Part shown: positions 20,601-31,345 of the stretch, piece after piece
How the letters are laid out: every line of letters begins with the position of its first letter
Numbering within the stretch: position 1 is the first letter of the stretch
Assembly (NCBI RefSeq): GCF_041381155.1
Contig: NC_091134.1
Coordinates: 72,127,469-72,191,468 of the forward strand
Source of the DNA: Argopecten irradians
Taxonomy: Eukaryota > Mollusca > Bivalvia > Pectinida > Pectinidae
DNA: 64,000 nt
Direction: 5' to 3'
Translations under genes and position numbers: made by a program
Notes under the pieces: generated by a model
What the model saw: the letters and a program-made list of their open reading frames with translations, nothing else
Database searches by the model: none
What the model was told of the DNA's origin: nothing

Positions 20601-22700
20601 ATATACTGATTTGTGGTCAACCACAGAAAAACTAGATTTGGAGGAAGAGGGAAGATATACTGATTTGTGGTCAACCACAGAAAAACTAGATTTGGAGGAA
20701 GAGGGAAGATATACTGATTTGTGGTCAACCACAGAAAAACTAGATTTGGAGGAAGAGGGAAGATATACTGATTTGTGGTCAACCACAGAAAAACTAGATT
20801 TGGAGGTAGAGGGAAGATATACTGATTTGTGGTCAACCACAGAAAAACTAGATTTGGAGGAAGAGGGAAGAATATACTGATTTGTGGTCAACCACAGAAA
20901 AACTAGATTTGGAGGAAGAGGGAAGATATACTGATTTGTGGTCAACCACAGAAAAACTAGATTTGGAGGAAGAGGGAGGATATACTGATTTGTGGTCAAC
21001 CACAGAAAAACTAGATTTGGAGGAAGAGGGAAGATATACTGATTTGTGGTCAACCACAGAAAAACTAGATTTGGAGGAAGAGGGAAGATATACTGATTTG
21101 TGGTCAACCACAGAAAAACTAGATTTGGAGGAAGAGGGAAGATATACTGATTTGTGGTCAACCACAGAAAAACTAGATTTGGAGGAAGAGGAAGGAAATA
21201 CTGATTTGTGGTCAACCACAGAAAAACTAGATTTGGAGGAAGAGGGAGGAAATACTGATTTGTGGTCAACCACAGAAAAACTAGATTTGGAGGAAGAGGG
21301 AAGATATACTGATTTGTGGTCAACCACAGAAAAACTAGATTTGGAGGAAGAGGGAAGATATACTGATTTGTGGTCAACCACAGAAAAACTAGATTTGGAG
21401 GAAGAGGGAAGATATACTGATTTGTGGTCAACCACAGAAAAACTAGATTTGGAGGAAGAGGGAAGATATACTGATTTGTGGTCAACCACAGAAAAACTAG
21501 ATTTGGAGGAAGAGGGAAGATATACTGATTTGTGGTCAACCACAGAAAAACTAGATTTGGAGAGAGGAAGATATACTGATTGTGGTCAACCACAGAAAAA
21601 CTAGATTTGGGAAGAGGAAGATATATGATTTGTTCAACCACAGAAAACTAGATTTGGGAGAGGAGATATACTGATTTGTGGTCAACCACAGAAAAACTAG
21701 ATTTGGAGGAAGAGGGAAGATATACTGATTTGTGGTCAACCACAGAAAAACTAGATTTGGAGGAAGAGGAAGATATACTGATTTGTGGTCAACCACAGAA
21801 AAACTAGATTTGGAGGGAGAGAGGGATATATACTGATTTGTGGTCAACCACAGAAAAACTAGATTTGGAAGAAGAGAAGATATACTGATTTGTGGTCAAC
21901 CACAGAAAAACTAGATTGGAGAAGAGGGAAGATATACTGATTTGTGGTCAACCACAGAAAAACTAGATTTGGAGGAAGAGGGAAGATATACTGATTTGTG
22001 GTCAACCACAGAAAAAACTAGATTTGGAGGAAGAGGGAGGATATACTGATTTGTGGTCAACCACAGAAAAACTAGATTTGGAGGAAGAGGGAAGGATATA
22101 CTGATTTGTGGTCAACCACAGAAAAACTAGATTTGGAGGAAGAGGGAGGAATATACTGATTTGTGGTCAACCACAGAAAAACTAGATTTGGGGGAAGAGG
22201 GAAGATATACTGATTTGTGGTCAACCACAGAAAAACTAGATTTGGAGGAAGAGGGAGGATATACTGATTTGTGGTCAACCACAGAAAAACTAGATTTGGA
22301 GGAAGAGGGAAGATATACTGATTTGTGGTCAACCACAGAAAAAACTAGATTTGGAGGTAGAGGGAAGATATACTGATTTGTGGTCAACCACAGAAAAACT
22401 AGATTTGGAGGAAGAGGGAAGATATACTGATTTGTGGTCAACCACAGAAAAACTAGATTTGGGAAGAAGAGGGAAGATATACTGATTTGTGGTCAACCAC
22501 AGAAAAACTAGATTTTGGTGGAAGAGGGAAGATATACTGATTTGTGGTCAACCACAGAAAAAACTAGATTTGGAGGTAGAGGGAAGATATACTGATTTGT
22601 GGTCAACCACAGAAAAATTAGATTTGGAGGAAGAGGGAAGATATACTGATTTGTGGTCAACCACAGAAAAACTAGATTTGGAGGTAGAGGGAAGATATAC
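17680..22700. repeat. 54-bp minisatellite, left block (about 90 units)
   Basis: The unit is GATTTGGAGGAAGAGGGAAG, ATATACTGATTTGTGG, TCAACCACAGAAAAACTA (54 bp), head to tail. The left margin (17680-17940) holds old, diverged units and the core is nearly uniform. Because 54 is divisible by three, one plus frame (18-residue unit LDLEEEGRYTDLWSTTEK) and two minus frames stay open for hundreds of codons. Each unit contains TGTGGTCAACCACA, a 6-bp dyad. Frame-disrupting one-base length changes occur in clusters near 19600, 20130 and 21560-21660. It is interrupted at 22701 by the LTR element and resumes at 29112. Confidence 0.96.
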
Positions 22701-23409
22701 TGTTACATGAACGAATAACAGAAAGGAGAAACCAGCAGCTAAATTCAAAACACAATTTAAATTATATATACAATATTATACAGAGATGGTTTACAATATC
22801 TAAAGTAATTGGTGGTGGTACAAGACTAGTACGATGATTTAAAGTGTTACTTATCTGTATGCGAATGTCCTGGTATAATCCTTGATCCTTCCAGGTTTCA
22901 AATTAACAATAATCACAAATCCACAAGGAAATTGAATGTCCACCGATGATTTGTAAAGTTCCAGGCAATATGAATAAATCCACACAAAGTGTTGTAATAA
23001 TCCACAGATAAAGTCACAATAGCTCTCCCAATAGAATCTTATATGGCGCTGTACAATTCTTGATATGTCTTATTACAGGTCTCATTACAGTTCTGATTAG
23101 CTTTGGACAGTTGGAGTATATATAGCTAAACCCTAATTCAAGAATATTGGAGAACCTTCTACTTCTAGAAATATCTAACTAAAAACAGTACACAAGTAAA
23201 CACACATAACTTTCTGGAAATAGATCATTCTAGATCTCTACTTAAAATCAACATGTTTACAAACATATTTGTTTATACATGATTAAATTCTAGAAAGTTC
23301 TATAACCTAGATTAATGATATGACCTTTATAGGATGTATTGATAAAAAAAGCTATAGGAGTTATCTCCCTTATCTCATAACTACATGTATTTAGTGTCAT
23401 ACATAAACA
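22701..23409 (-). repeat. 3' LTR of the Gmr1-like element
   Basis: 709 bp, starting TGTTACATGAACG and ending with an ACATAAACA tip on the plus strand (TG...CA limits). By eye it matches the other LTR throughout except for two one-base run-length differences. A GCTATATATA TATA-like box (minus strand) lies near 23118-23127. Confidence 0.92.
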
Positions 23410-23420
23410 CACCCCTCCTT
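23410..23420 (-). other. Polypurine tract
   Basis: AAGGAGGGGTG on the minus strand touches the 3' LTR, the expected place for plus-strand priming in LTR elements. Confidence 0.65.
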
Positions 23421-23474
23421 AAAGAAAAGAAAGTTTTCTTGAAAAGGAAACTTTCTTGACATATCAAGTAATAT

Positions 23475-26171
23475 TTAAATCCTTGATAAAGCATCAGCTA
23501 GAATATTGTCTTTCCCTTTGATATGTTTGATGTCAAGATTGTATTCTTGCAAAGTCAAACTCCACCTGAGAATTCTTTGGTTTTTGTTTTTCATTTTCCC
23601 AATGAATGTCAAAGGTTTGTGGTCGGTGAAGACCAACACAGGCACAACTGTAGTGCAGAGATACACATCAAATTGGTTCAAGGCCAAAATCAACGCTAAA
23701 CATTCTTTCTCAATGGTGGAATAATTTCTCTGGTGTTTGTCAAACTTTTTCGAGAAATAACAAATTGGATGGTCAATTTGTTCAGTACCTTCTTGCATCA
23801 AAACAGCACCAACACCTACATCGCTGGCGTCAACAAACAGTTTAAACTGTTTATTAAAATCTGGAGCAGTCAGAACTGGTGAGTTTGATAGTATGGCTTT
23901 CAATTTCTCAAAGGCAGACTTACATTCGTCTGACCAGACAAATTTGACATTTTTCTTTAACAAAGCAGTAAGTGGAGCTGCTATAACAGAGAAATTTTGA
24001 CAAAATTTTCTGTAGTATCCAGCCATACCAAGAAACCTCATCAGCTCTCTCTTGCCTCCAGGAGCTGGAAAATCTATAATTGATTCTACTTTGGCCTGAA
24101 CAGGTTTAACCTGCCCCTGTCCTACAACATGGCCTAAAAATTCAACAGTTGCATGACAAAATTCACATTTCAATAAGTTTACAGTCAATTTCATGGTAGT
24201 GAGTCTTTCGAAGAATTCACGAATCCCGCGTAGATGGTCTTCCCACGTGTCGTGGTAGTTGATGACGTCATCAATGTATCCATCACAGCCTTCCAGGTCT
24301 GATATCACGCTGTTAAGAAGACGTTGAAATGTTGCCGGGGCATTCTTCATACCAAATGGCATAACTTTGTACTGGTACAAACCTTGCGAGGTTACAAATG
24401 CCGACATTTCTTTAGCTCTTTCTGTTAATGGCACCTGCCAATATCCTTTCAACAGGTCAAACTTGCTTACGTACTTGGCTTTGCCAACTTTGTCAATACA
24501 CGAGTCAATCCTTGGAATTGGATAAGAGTCTGTTTTACTGACAGAGTTTACTTTTCTGAAGTCAGTACAGAACCGATATGTCTTGTCTGGCTTTGGCACC
24601 AGAACACATGGAGAGCTCCATTCACTTTTGCTTGGTTCAATAATATCATTGTCCAACATGTATTGAATTTCTTTCTTTAAGTGTTCTTCTTTCAAAGGAT
24701 TGACACGGTAAGGATGTTGCTTGACAGGTGGCGCATCGCCTACATCCACGTCGTGATAGATAGCATCTGTTTTGCCTGGTGTATCCGGAAACAAATGTTT
24801 ATACTCAAGTATCAAATCTTTAAGTTCATTGCGTTCTTTTTCCGATAGATGACATAGTTTCTTGTCCAAGTTCGCGAGCACATCTGAATTCCGTAACTTA
24901 ACACCACAGTCTAAACCTACATCTTGTACACCACCATCTAAGTCTAATTTACAAATATCAGCTGTACTTTCACTTTGTGATGGTACAGAGGCCAAAGTAG
25001 CAATAGGTTGAGAGGTCTTGCTCTCTTCTCTATCTACATATTTCTTAAGCATATTAACATGACATAATTGAGTTTTCTTGCGCCTCCCTGGAGTTTGTAC
25101 AATGTAGTTAACATCATCGACCTTTTTCTCAACAACATAAGGTCCAAAATATCTAGCTTGCAAAGGCTGACCCGGTATTGGTAATAGAGCCAAAATTTTG
25201 TCACCTGGATCAAAACTTCTTGCACGGGCATCTTTATCATCATACCATGTTTTCATTTTGGTTTGAGTAACGGCCAAATTTTCTTTTGCCAGTTCACATG
25301 CCCTTGTCAACCTTTGCTTAAAGTTAGACACATACTCTAAGAGATTAACTTTAGAATCTTCGTCCAAAATTTTGTCTTTCAAAATTTTCAAAGGACCACG
25401 TACAGTATGTCCAAACACAAGTTCAAAGGGACTGAAGCCAAGAGATTCTTGTACAGATTCTCTAACGCCAAACAACAACATGTGTATACCTTCGTCCCAA
25501 TCTCTTTTGTTTTCAAAACAATAAGATCTCATCATATTCTTCAATGTCTGATGAAAACGTTCTAAAGCACCCTGAGACTCTGGATGATAAGCACTAGACT
25601 TATACTGCTTGATCTGGAGCTGGTACATGACTTGTTGAAAAATACCAGACATGAAATTCGAACCTTGGTCCGATTGGACAGCTTTTGGAAGACCAACCAA
25701 TGTAAAGAATTTAACCAAAGCCTTGACTATGTTAGGGGCTTTAATATTCCTGAGTGGAATGGCTTCAGGAAAGCGTGTGGAAGCACACATAATAGTTAAA
25801 AGATACTCATTCCCAGACTTAGTTTTGGGTAGAGGACCTACACAGTCTATAATGACTCTACTAAATGGTTCCTCAAATGCTGGAATGGGGTGCAAAGGTG
25901 CAACAGGGATTTTCTGATTAGGTTTCCCTACCACCTGACAAGTATGACAAGACCTACAAAAATCAGCCACATCCCGTTTCAACTTGGGCCAAAAGAAGTG
26001 ATCTAAGATCCTGTTATAAGTCTTGGTCACACCTAGATGCCCTGCCATAGGTACATCATGAGACAAACTCAGAATATCTTGCCTATACCTCGGTGGGACA
26101 ACTATTTGATTGACAACCTTCCAGTCTTCCTCGGGAGACACATCAGGGGGGCGCCACTTGCGCATCAACAC
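23475..26171 (-). CDS. Integrase - reverse transcriptase - RNase H polyprotein part
   Basis: An open frame of 898 residues. Integrase comes first: an H2C2 zinc module ending CRSCHTCQ (about 25930-26045), the DDE core with IDCVGP, QSDQGSNF and the HPESQGALERFHQ glutamate (about 25380-25860), and a GPY/F module (ARYFGPYVVEKKVDDVNYIV, about 25050-25150). After a linker come RT (LVPKPDKTYRFCTDFR, MPFGMKNAPATFQRL, YIDD near 24275, FLGHVV) and RNase H (FVDASDVGVGAVL near 23835, TDHKPL, ADALSR at the end). All recognised catalytic motifs are visible. Confidence 0.93.
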   Translation of the reverse strand: MLMRKWRPPDVSPEEDWKVVNQIVVPPRYRQDILSLSHDVPMAGHLGVTKTYNRILDHFFWPKLKRDVADFCRSCHTCQVVGKPNQKIPVAPLHPIPAFEEPFSRVIIDCVGPLPKTKSGNEYLLTIMCASTRFPEAIPLRNIKAPNIVKALVKFFTLVGLPKAVQSDQGSNFMSGIFQQVMYQLQIKQYKSSAYHPESQGALERFHQTLKNMMRSYCFENKRDWDEGIHMLLFGVRESVQESLGFSPFELVFGHTVRGPLKILKDKILDEDSKVNLLEYVSNFKQRLTRACELAKENLAVTQTKMKTWYDDKDARARSFDPGDKILALLPIPGQPLQARYFGPYVVEKKVDDVNYIVQTPGRRKKTQLCHVNMLKKYVDREESKTSQPIATLASVPSQSESTADICKLDLDGGVQDVGLDCGVKLRNSDVLANLDKKLCHLSEKERNELKDLILEYKHLFPDTPGKTDAIYHDVDVGDAPPVKQHPYRVNPLKEEHLKKEIQYMLDNDIIEPSKSEWSSPCVLVPKPDKTYRFCTDFRKVNSVSKTDSYPIPRIDSCIDKVGKAKYVSKFDLLKGYWQVPLTERAKEMSAFVTSQGLYQYKVMPFGMKNAPATFQRLLNSVISDLEGCDGYIDDVINYHDTWEDHLRGIREFFERLTTMKLTVNLLKCEFCHATVEFLGHVVGQGQVKPVQAKVESIIDFPAPGGKRELMRFLGMAGYYRKFCQNFSVIAAPLTALLKKNVKFVWSDECKSAFEKLKAILSNSPVLTAPDFNKQFKLFVDASDVGVGAVLMQEGTEQIDHPICYFSKKFDKHQRNYSTIEKECLALILALNQFDVYLCTTVVPVLVFTDHKPLTFIGKMKNKNQRILRWSLTLQEYNLDIKHIKGKDNILADALSRI

Positions 26172-26758
26172 ACCTGACCTACGGAAGTAACAAACCGGGA
26201 CTTTCTCCGCCTCTCTTCCTCACTCAAAGCCCGATCACACAGTAAGGAGATTTCAGGATCTTTTTCCTGTTCTACTATAAGCTCCTCTCTAGACAAAGAT
26301 GATTTGCTCATCATGTCAGACAAAGAAGTACCCTTGTTAGGAACAACTCTATCACTATCAAAGTCTACAGGATTGCTCAAAAGATCACACTTGCTCCCGA
26401 CATCCTCTATATCATGAGCCAAGAAAGTGTCACCTAACCCTGGACTATAATGATCCTCAACTACTGCAACATCAGAAACCTTCTTACTCATTGAACGAGT
26501 TACAGCACAAGAAGGGAAAATACCAGGAAATTCCTGTTGAATAGACTCAGCATCATCTGTTTTATCTGGAATACTGGACACTAAGGGATCTACCCTAACT
26601 TTCTCTCCAGCCAAGTCATTGCCTAAAATGAGCGACACGCCCTCTATGGGAAGTTCCGGTCTAACACCAATGGTGACAGGCCCAGTAACCAAGTCTGACT
26701 TTAAATAAACAGAATGGAGAGGCACATTAACAAAACCTAACTCTACACCTTGAAGCAA
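26165..26758 (-). CDS. Protease and linker part of the element
   Basis: An open segment of about 197 residues between Gag and integrase. It begins in aspartic-protease-like sequence (VPLHSVYLKSDLVTGPVTIG, LILGNDLAGE) that follows the DTGAS active site encoded just upstream, and continues into an acidic linker. The ILGND(L/W)L-type motif is the usual second protease landmark in Ty3/gypsy elements. Confidence 0.7.
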   Translation of the reverse strand: MLQGVELGFVNVPLHSVYLKSDLVTGPVTIGVRPELPIEGVSLILGNDLAGEKVRVDPLVSSIPDKTDDAESIQQEFPGIFPSCAVTRSMSKKVSDVAVVEDHYSPGLGDTFLAHDIEDVGSKCDLLSNPVDFDSDRVVPNKGTSLSDMMSKSSLSREELIVEQEKDPEISLLCDRALSEEERRRKSRFVTSVGQVC

Positions 26759-28035
26759 AACACACTACTACCACATGAGGTCTCCTCAGACAAAGGCACT
26801 ACGCCATCTAATATCAAAGAATGAGAAGCCCCAGTATCTCGCAAAATCTTCACAGGTTTCAAGTTGGTAATATCACTAGTAAGTGAAACAAAACCTTCAG
26901 AAATGAAGGGAGAGTACTTCTCCAAGACGCTATCAGACTCTGAGCTCTTAATCTCAACAGACACTTTAGAATCTTCCACAATATCACTAAGTTTCTGACT
27001 AGGCTTTGACATAGCTAACACAGAAGGAACTGACTGTTTACGCCTTTGCTCCTTACGCTGGAGAGAATAACATTCAGACATAGTATGCCCTACTTTCTTG
27101 CAGTAATTACAAACAGGACCAGAAGGAGACCCCACACCTGCCCTATGATCTGTTTTAGAATCAGACTTAGTCTTATCACCTAATTTAGGTTTGTCGTTAG
27201 AAGGGCCACTAAAGGTTGGGTTCCTAGGCTGACCAAATTTACTAGTACCTGTGGTACTGTTTTTGTCTTGAGAACTGTTTTTAACAAATGAGCCTTTGTG
27301 GGTGAGAGCGTAATCATCAGCCATTGTAGCTGCTTCACTAAGTGTTTCAACTTTTCTCTCATCTAAATGAGTTTTTATGTTTGTGTGGACACAACGTTTA
27401 AACTCCTCTATCAACAATAATTGCCTCAATTTACCGAAATCCTCATCAGTTTCTTTAGAATCACACCACCTATTAAATAATTGTTCTTTTTCTCTGGCAA
27501 ATTCTGCATGAGTTTGTTCATCTCTCTTTCTCGAGTTTCGAAATTTCTGACGGTAAGCCTCAGGAACTAATTCATAAGCTTTCAAAATAGCTTTCTTGAC
27601 TACTTGGTAATTTGAAATCTCATCTACAGATAAAGAAGAATAAATGTCTCTAGCTTTACCAATCAAGACACTTTGAAGAAGCATTGTAAGCTTATCTTCA
27701 GGCCATTTCATACTATCAGCTATTTTCTCAAAATGCAGAAAATACTTGTCAACTTCTTTCTCTTGAAAAGGAGGAACTAACCTAATGTTTCTACTGACAT
27801 CAAAACCTCTGTTTCCTTGTAAACCCCTAAAAGTTAGATTACTTGAACTGTCTTGAGAAGCTAGCTCTAATTCTTTCATTCTAAGTTCTGTTTCAGCTTG
27901 AATTTTCTGCTTCTCTAGCTCTAACATCTGATCTCTCTCAATCTCTTTTTCTTTTAATTCTCTTTCAATTTCTTTTTCTCTTAACTCTTTTTCTATTTCC
28001 ATTTGTCTTAGTTTCATTTCATGTTCAAGTTCCAT
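26743..28035 (-). CDS. Gag-like region with CCHC zinc knuckle
   Basis: About 430 residues. A long Glu/Lys/Arg coiled-coil-like N-terminal part (ELEKQKIQAETELRMKELEL) is followed by a capsid-like region with the Gag signature around WPEDKLTMLLQSVLIGKA, a basic Ser/Lys/Pro-rich stretch, and one zinc knuckle CNYCKKVGHTMSEC (about 27071-27115). The reading then passes into the protease start (ILRDTGASHSLIL, about 26815-26855). Gag packages the element RNA. Confidence 0.85.
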   Translation of the reverse strand: MELEHEMKLRQMEIEKELREKEIERELKEKEIERDQMLELEKQKIQAETELRMKELELASQDSSSNLTFRGLQGNRGFDVSRNIRLVPPFQEKEVDKYFLHFEKIADSMKWPEDKLTMLLQSVLIGKARDIYSSLSVDEISNYQVVKKAILKAYELVPEAYRQKFRNSRKRDEQTHAEFAREKEQLFNRWCDSKETDEDFGKLRQLLLIEEFKRCVHTNIKTHLDERKVETLSEAATMADDYALTHKGSFVKNSSQDKNSTTGTSKFGQPRNPTFSGPSNDKPKLGDKTKSDSKTDHRAGVGSPSGPVCNYCKKVGHTMSECYSLQRKEQRRKQSVPSVLAMSKPSQKLSDIVEDSKVSVEIKSSESDSVLEKYSPFISEGFVSLTSDITNLKPVKILRDTGASHSLILDGVVPLSEETSCGSSVFCFKV

Positions 28036-28039
28036 TTGT

Positions 28040-28276
28040 CTAATTTGAATTTCTGAGCTGACTGTTTCTCTCTATACTATCTAATGCACTAGAGTCAAAT
28101 TTGTCATTGTCAACAAAATATCTTATAATTACATTCCTAATTTCAGCTTTCCTCAAATTAGTTTTGATAGTAAGGCCTAAATGTTTACCCAATAACAGTA
28201 AATCCTTCTTACTAACTTGCAAAAGAACATCCAGGGATGGCGCTTTAACAAACTGTTCTACCTGCATAGTAGTCAT
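28040..28276 (-). CDS. Leader segment of Gag, SAP-like
   Basis: A 78-residue open segment at the 5' end of the element's coding region. APSLDVLLQVSKKDLLLLGK followed by HLGLTIKTNLRKAEIRNVI has the two-helix SAP-like pattern seen at the start of Gag in some invertebrate Ty3/gypsy elements. Its assignment to Gag is inference from position. Confidence 0.5.
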   Translation of the reverse strand: MTTMQVEQFVKAPSLDVLLQVSKKDLLLLGKHLGLTIKTNLRKAEIRNVIIRYFVDNDKFDSSALDSIERNSQLRNSN

Positions 28277-28382
28277 ATTTATCTAGCTGTTGGTTTCAAA
28301 TGTAAACTCAAAGTTTGTACACAAATTTTGAAAATTTCTTAATTAATTTTTCAAAGTTAGAATTCACAAATAAAATATCGAT

Positions 28383-28400
28383 CTCGGACAAGAGCCCCCA
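28383..28400 (-). other. Candidate primer-binding site
   Basis: On the minus strand, four bases inside the 5' LTR, the sequence TGGGGGCTCTTGTCCGAG begins with the TGG expected opposite a tRNA CCA end. I cannot name the tRNA from sequence alone. Confidence 0.5.
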
Positions 28401-28404
28401 ATTC

Positions 28405-29111
28405 TGTTACATGAACGAATAACAGAAAGGAGAAACCAGCAGCTAAATTCAAAACACAATTTAATTATATATACAATATTATACAGAGATGGTTTACAAT
28501 ATCTAAAGTAATTGGTGGTGGTACAAGACTAGTACGATGATTTAAAGTGTTACTTATCTGTATGCGAATGTCCTGGTATAATCCTTGATCCTTCCAGGTT
28601 TCAAATTAACAATAATCACAAATCCACAAGGAAATTGAATGTCCACCGATGATTTGTAAAGTTCCAGGCAATATGAATAAATCCACACAAAGTGTTGTAA
28701 TAATCCACAGATAAAGTCACAATAGCTCTCCCAATAGAATCTTATATGGCGCTGTACAATTCTTGATATGTCTTATTACAGGTCTCATTACAGTTCTGAT
28801 TAGCTTTGGACAGTTGGAGTATATATAGCTAAACCCTAATTCAAGAATATTGGAGAACCTTCTACTTCTAGAAATATCTAACTAAAAACAGTACACAAGT
28901 AAACACACATAACTTTCTGGAAATAGATCATTCTAGATCTCTACTTAAAATCAACATGTTTACAAACATATTTGTTTATACATGATTAAATTCTAGAAAG
29001 TTCTATAACCTAGATTAATGATATGACCTTTATAGGATGTATTGATAAAAAAAGCTATAGGAGTTATCTCCCTTATCTCATAACTACATGTATTTAGTGT
29101 CATACATAACA
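28405..29111 (-). repeat. 5' LTR of the Gmr1-like element
   Basis: 707 bp and nearly identical to 22701-23409. In element orientation it is the upstream LTR and would carry the promoter; the TATA-like GCTATATATA is at about 28820-28829. The satellite resumes directly after 29111 with ATAC, the same four bases that precede 22701. Confidence 0.92.
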
Positions 29112-31345
29112 ATACTGATTTGTGGTCAACCACAGAAAAACTAGATTTGGAGGAAGAGAGAGGATATACTGATTTGTGGTCAACCACAGAAAAACTAGAT
29201 TTGGAGGAAGAGGAAGGATATACTGATTTGTGGTCAACCACAGAAAAACTAGATTTGGAGGAAGAGGGAAGATATACTGATTTGTGGTCAACCACAGAAA
29301 ATCTAGATTTGGAGGAAGAGGGAAGATATACTGATTTGTGGTCAACCACAGAAAAACTAGATTTGGAGGTAGAGGGAAGATATACTGATTTGTGGTCAAC
29401 CACAGAAAAACTAGATTTGGAAGAAGAGGGAAGATATACTGATTTGTGGTCAACCACAGAAAAACTAGATTTGGTGGAAGAGGGAAGATATACTGATTTG
29501 TGGTCAACCACAGAAAAACTAGATTTGGATGAAGAAGAAGGAAATACTGATTTGTGGTCAACCACAGAAAAACTAGATTTGGATGAAGAGGGAGGAACTA
29601 CTGATTTGTGGTCAACCACAGAAAAACCAGATTTGGGGGAAGAGGGAAGATATACTGATTTGTGGTCAACCACAGAAAAACTAGATTTGGAGGAAGAGGG
29701 AGGATATACTGATTTGTGGTCAACCACAGAAAAACTAGATTTGGAGGAAGAGGGAAGATATACTGATTTGTGGTCAACCACAGAAAAACTAGATTTGGAG
29801 GTAGAGGGAAGATATACTGATTTGTGGTCAACCACAGAAAAACTAGATTTGGAGGTAGAGGGAAGATATACTGATTTGTGGTCAACCACAGAAAAACTAG
29901 ATTTGGAAGAAGAGGGAAGATATACTGATTTGTGGTCAACCACAGAAAAACTAGATTTGGTGGAAGAGGGAAGATATACTGATTTGTGGTCAACCACAGA
30001 AAAACTAGATTTGGAGGTAGAGGGAAGATATACTGATTTGTGGTCAACCACAGAAAAACTAGATTTGGAGGAAGAGAGAGGATATACTGATTTGTGGTCA
30101 ACAACAGAAAAACTAGATTTGGAGGAAGAGGAAGGATATACTGATTTGTGGTCAACCACAGAAAAACTAGATTTGGAGGAAGAGGGAAGATATACTGATT
30201 TGTGGTCAACCACAGAAAATCTAGATTTGGAGGAAGAGGGAAGATATACTGATTTGTGGTCAACCACAGAAAAACTACATTTGGAGGAAGAGGGAGGATA
30301 TACTGATTTGTTGTCAACCACAGAAAAACTAGATTTGGAGGAAGAGGGGGGATATACTGATTTGTGGTCAACCACAGAAAAACTACATTTGGAGGAAGAG
30401 GGAGGATTTGTGGTCAACCACAGAAAAACTACATTTGGAGGAAGAGGGAGGATATACTGATTTGTGGTCAACCACAGAAAAATTAGATTTGGAGGAAGAG
30501 GGAGGATATACTGAATTGTGGTCAACCACAGAAAAACTAGATTTGGAGGAAGAGAGAGGAAATACTGATTTGTGGTCAACCACAGAAAAACTAGATTTGG
30601 AGGAAGAGGGAAGATATACTGATTTGTGGTCAACCACAGAAAAACTATATTTGGAGGAAGAGGGAGGAAATACTGATTTGTGGTCAACCACAGAAGAACA
30701 AGATTTGGAGGAAGAGGGAAGATATACTGATTTGTGGTCAACCACAGAATAACCAGATTTGGAGGAAGAGGGAGGATATACTGATTTGTGGTCAACCACA
30801 GAAAAACTAGATTTGGAGGAAGAGGGAAGATATACTGATTTGTGGTCAACCACAGAAAAACTAGATTTGGAGGAAGAGGGAGGATATACTGATTTGTGGT
30901 CAACCACAGAAAAACTACATTTGGAGGAAGAGGGAGGATATACTGATTTGTGGTCAACCACAGAAAAATTAGATTTGGAGGAAGAGGGAGGAAATACTGA
31001 TTTGTGGTCAACCACAGAAAAACTAGATTTGGAGGAAGAGGGAAGATATACTGATTTGTGGTCAACCACAGAAAAACTAGATTTTGAGGAAGAGAGAGGA
31101 AATACTGATTTGTGGTCAACCACAGAAAACCGGATTTGGAGGAAGAGGGAGGATATACTGATTTGTGGTCAAACACAGAAAAACTTGATTTGGAGGAAGA
31201 GGGAAGAAATACAGATTTGTGGACAACCACAGAAAAACTAGATTTGGAGGAAGAGGGAGGATATACTGATATGTGGTCAACCACAGAAAAACTATATTTG
31301 GAGGAAGAGAGCAAAATACTGATCTTTGGTCAAACACAGTCGAAC
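29112..31345. repeat. 54-bp minisatellite, right block (about 41 units)
   Basis: The same 54-bp unit resumes in register after the LTR element and ends in diverged units (31200-31345). It is more variable than the left block: GTAGAGGG, GTGGAAG, GATGAAG and ACTACATTT variants appear in ordered sets. One plus frame stays open for 446 codons (29120-30460) because length is conserved in threes. Sets of variants recur at about 486 and 918 bases (9 and 17 units), showing higher-order duplication. Confidence 0.95.

Larger units (their letters stand above)
22701..29111 (-). mobile_element. Young Ty3/gypsy-type LTR element with integrase before RT (Gmr1-like)
   Basis: A 6.4-kb element on the minus strand with direct LTRs at both ends (22701-23409 and 28405-29111), a TGG-starting candidate primer site beside the upstream LTR and a purine tract beside the downstream one. 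Domain order is Gag with CCHC knuckle, DTGAS protease, integrase (H2C2, DDE core, GPY/F module), reverse transcriptase (YIDD), RNase H. Integrase before RT is the Copia-like order, but the RT and integrase motifs are Ty3/gypsy type. This combination is known for the Gmr1 group. It sits inside the 54-bp array with ATAC on both sides. The LTRs are nearly identical, so insertion is recent. All main parts are present and it looks nearly whole. Confidence 0.93.

Noticed and set aside
18713-21641. Long minus-strand open frames of 301 and 512 codons in the 54-bp array
   Set aside because: They are pure repeat translations, switch between two alternative minus-frame peptides wherever unit length changes, and have counterparts on the plus strand.
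28993-31314. 773-codon minus-strand open frame across the right 54-bp block
   Set aside because: Same repeat artefact. It runs out of the array into an LTR, and no start or splice context supports a gene.
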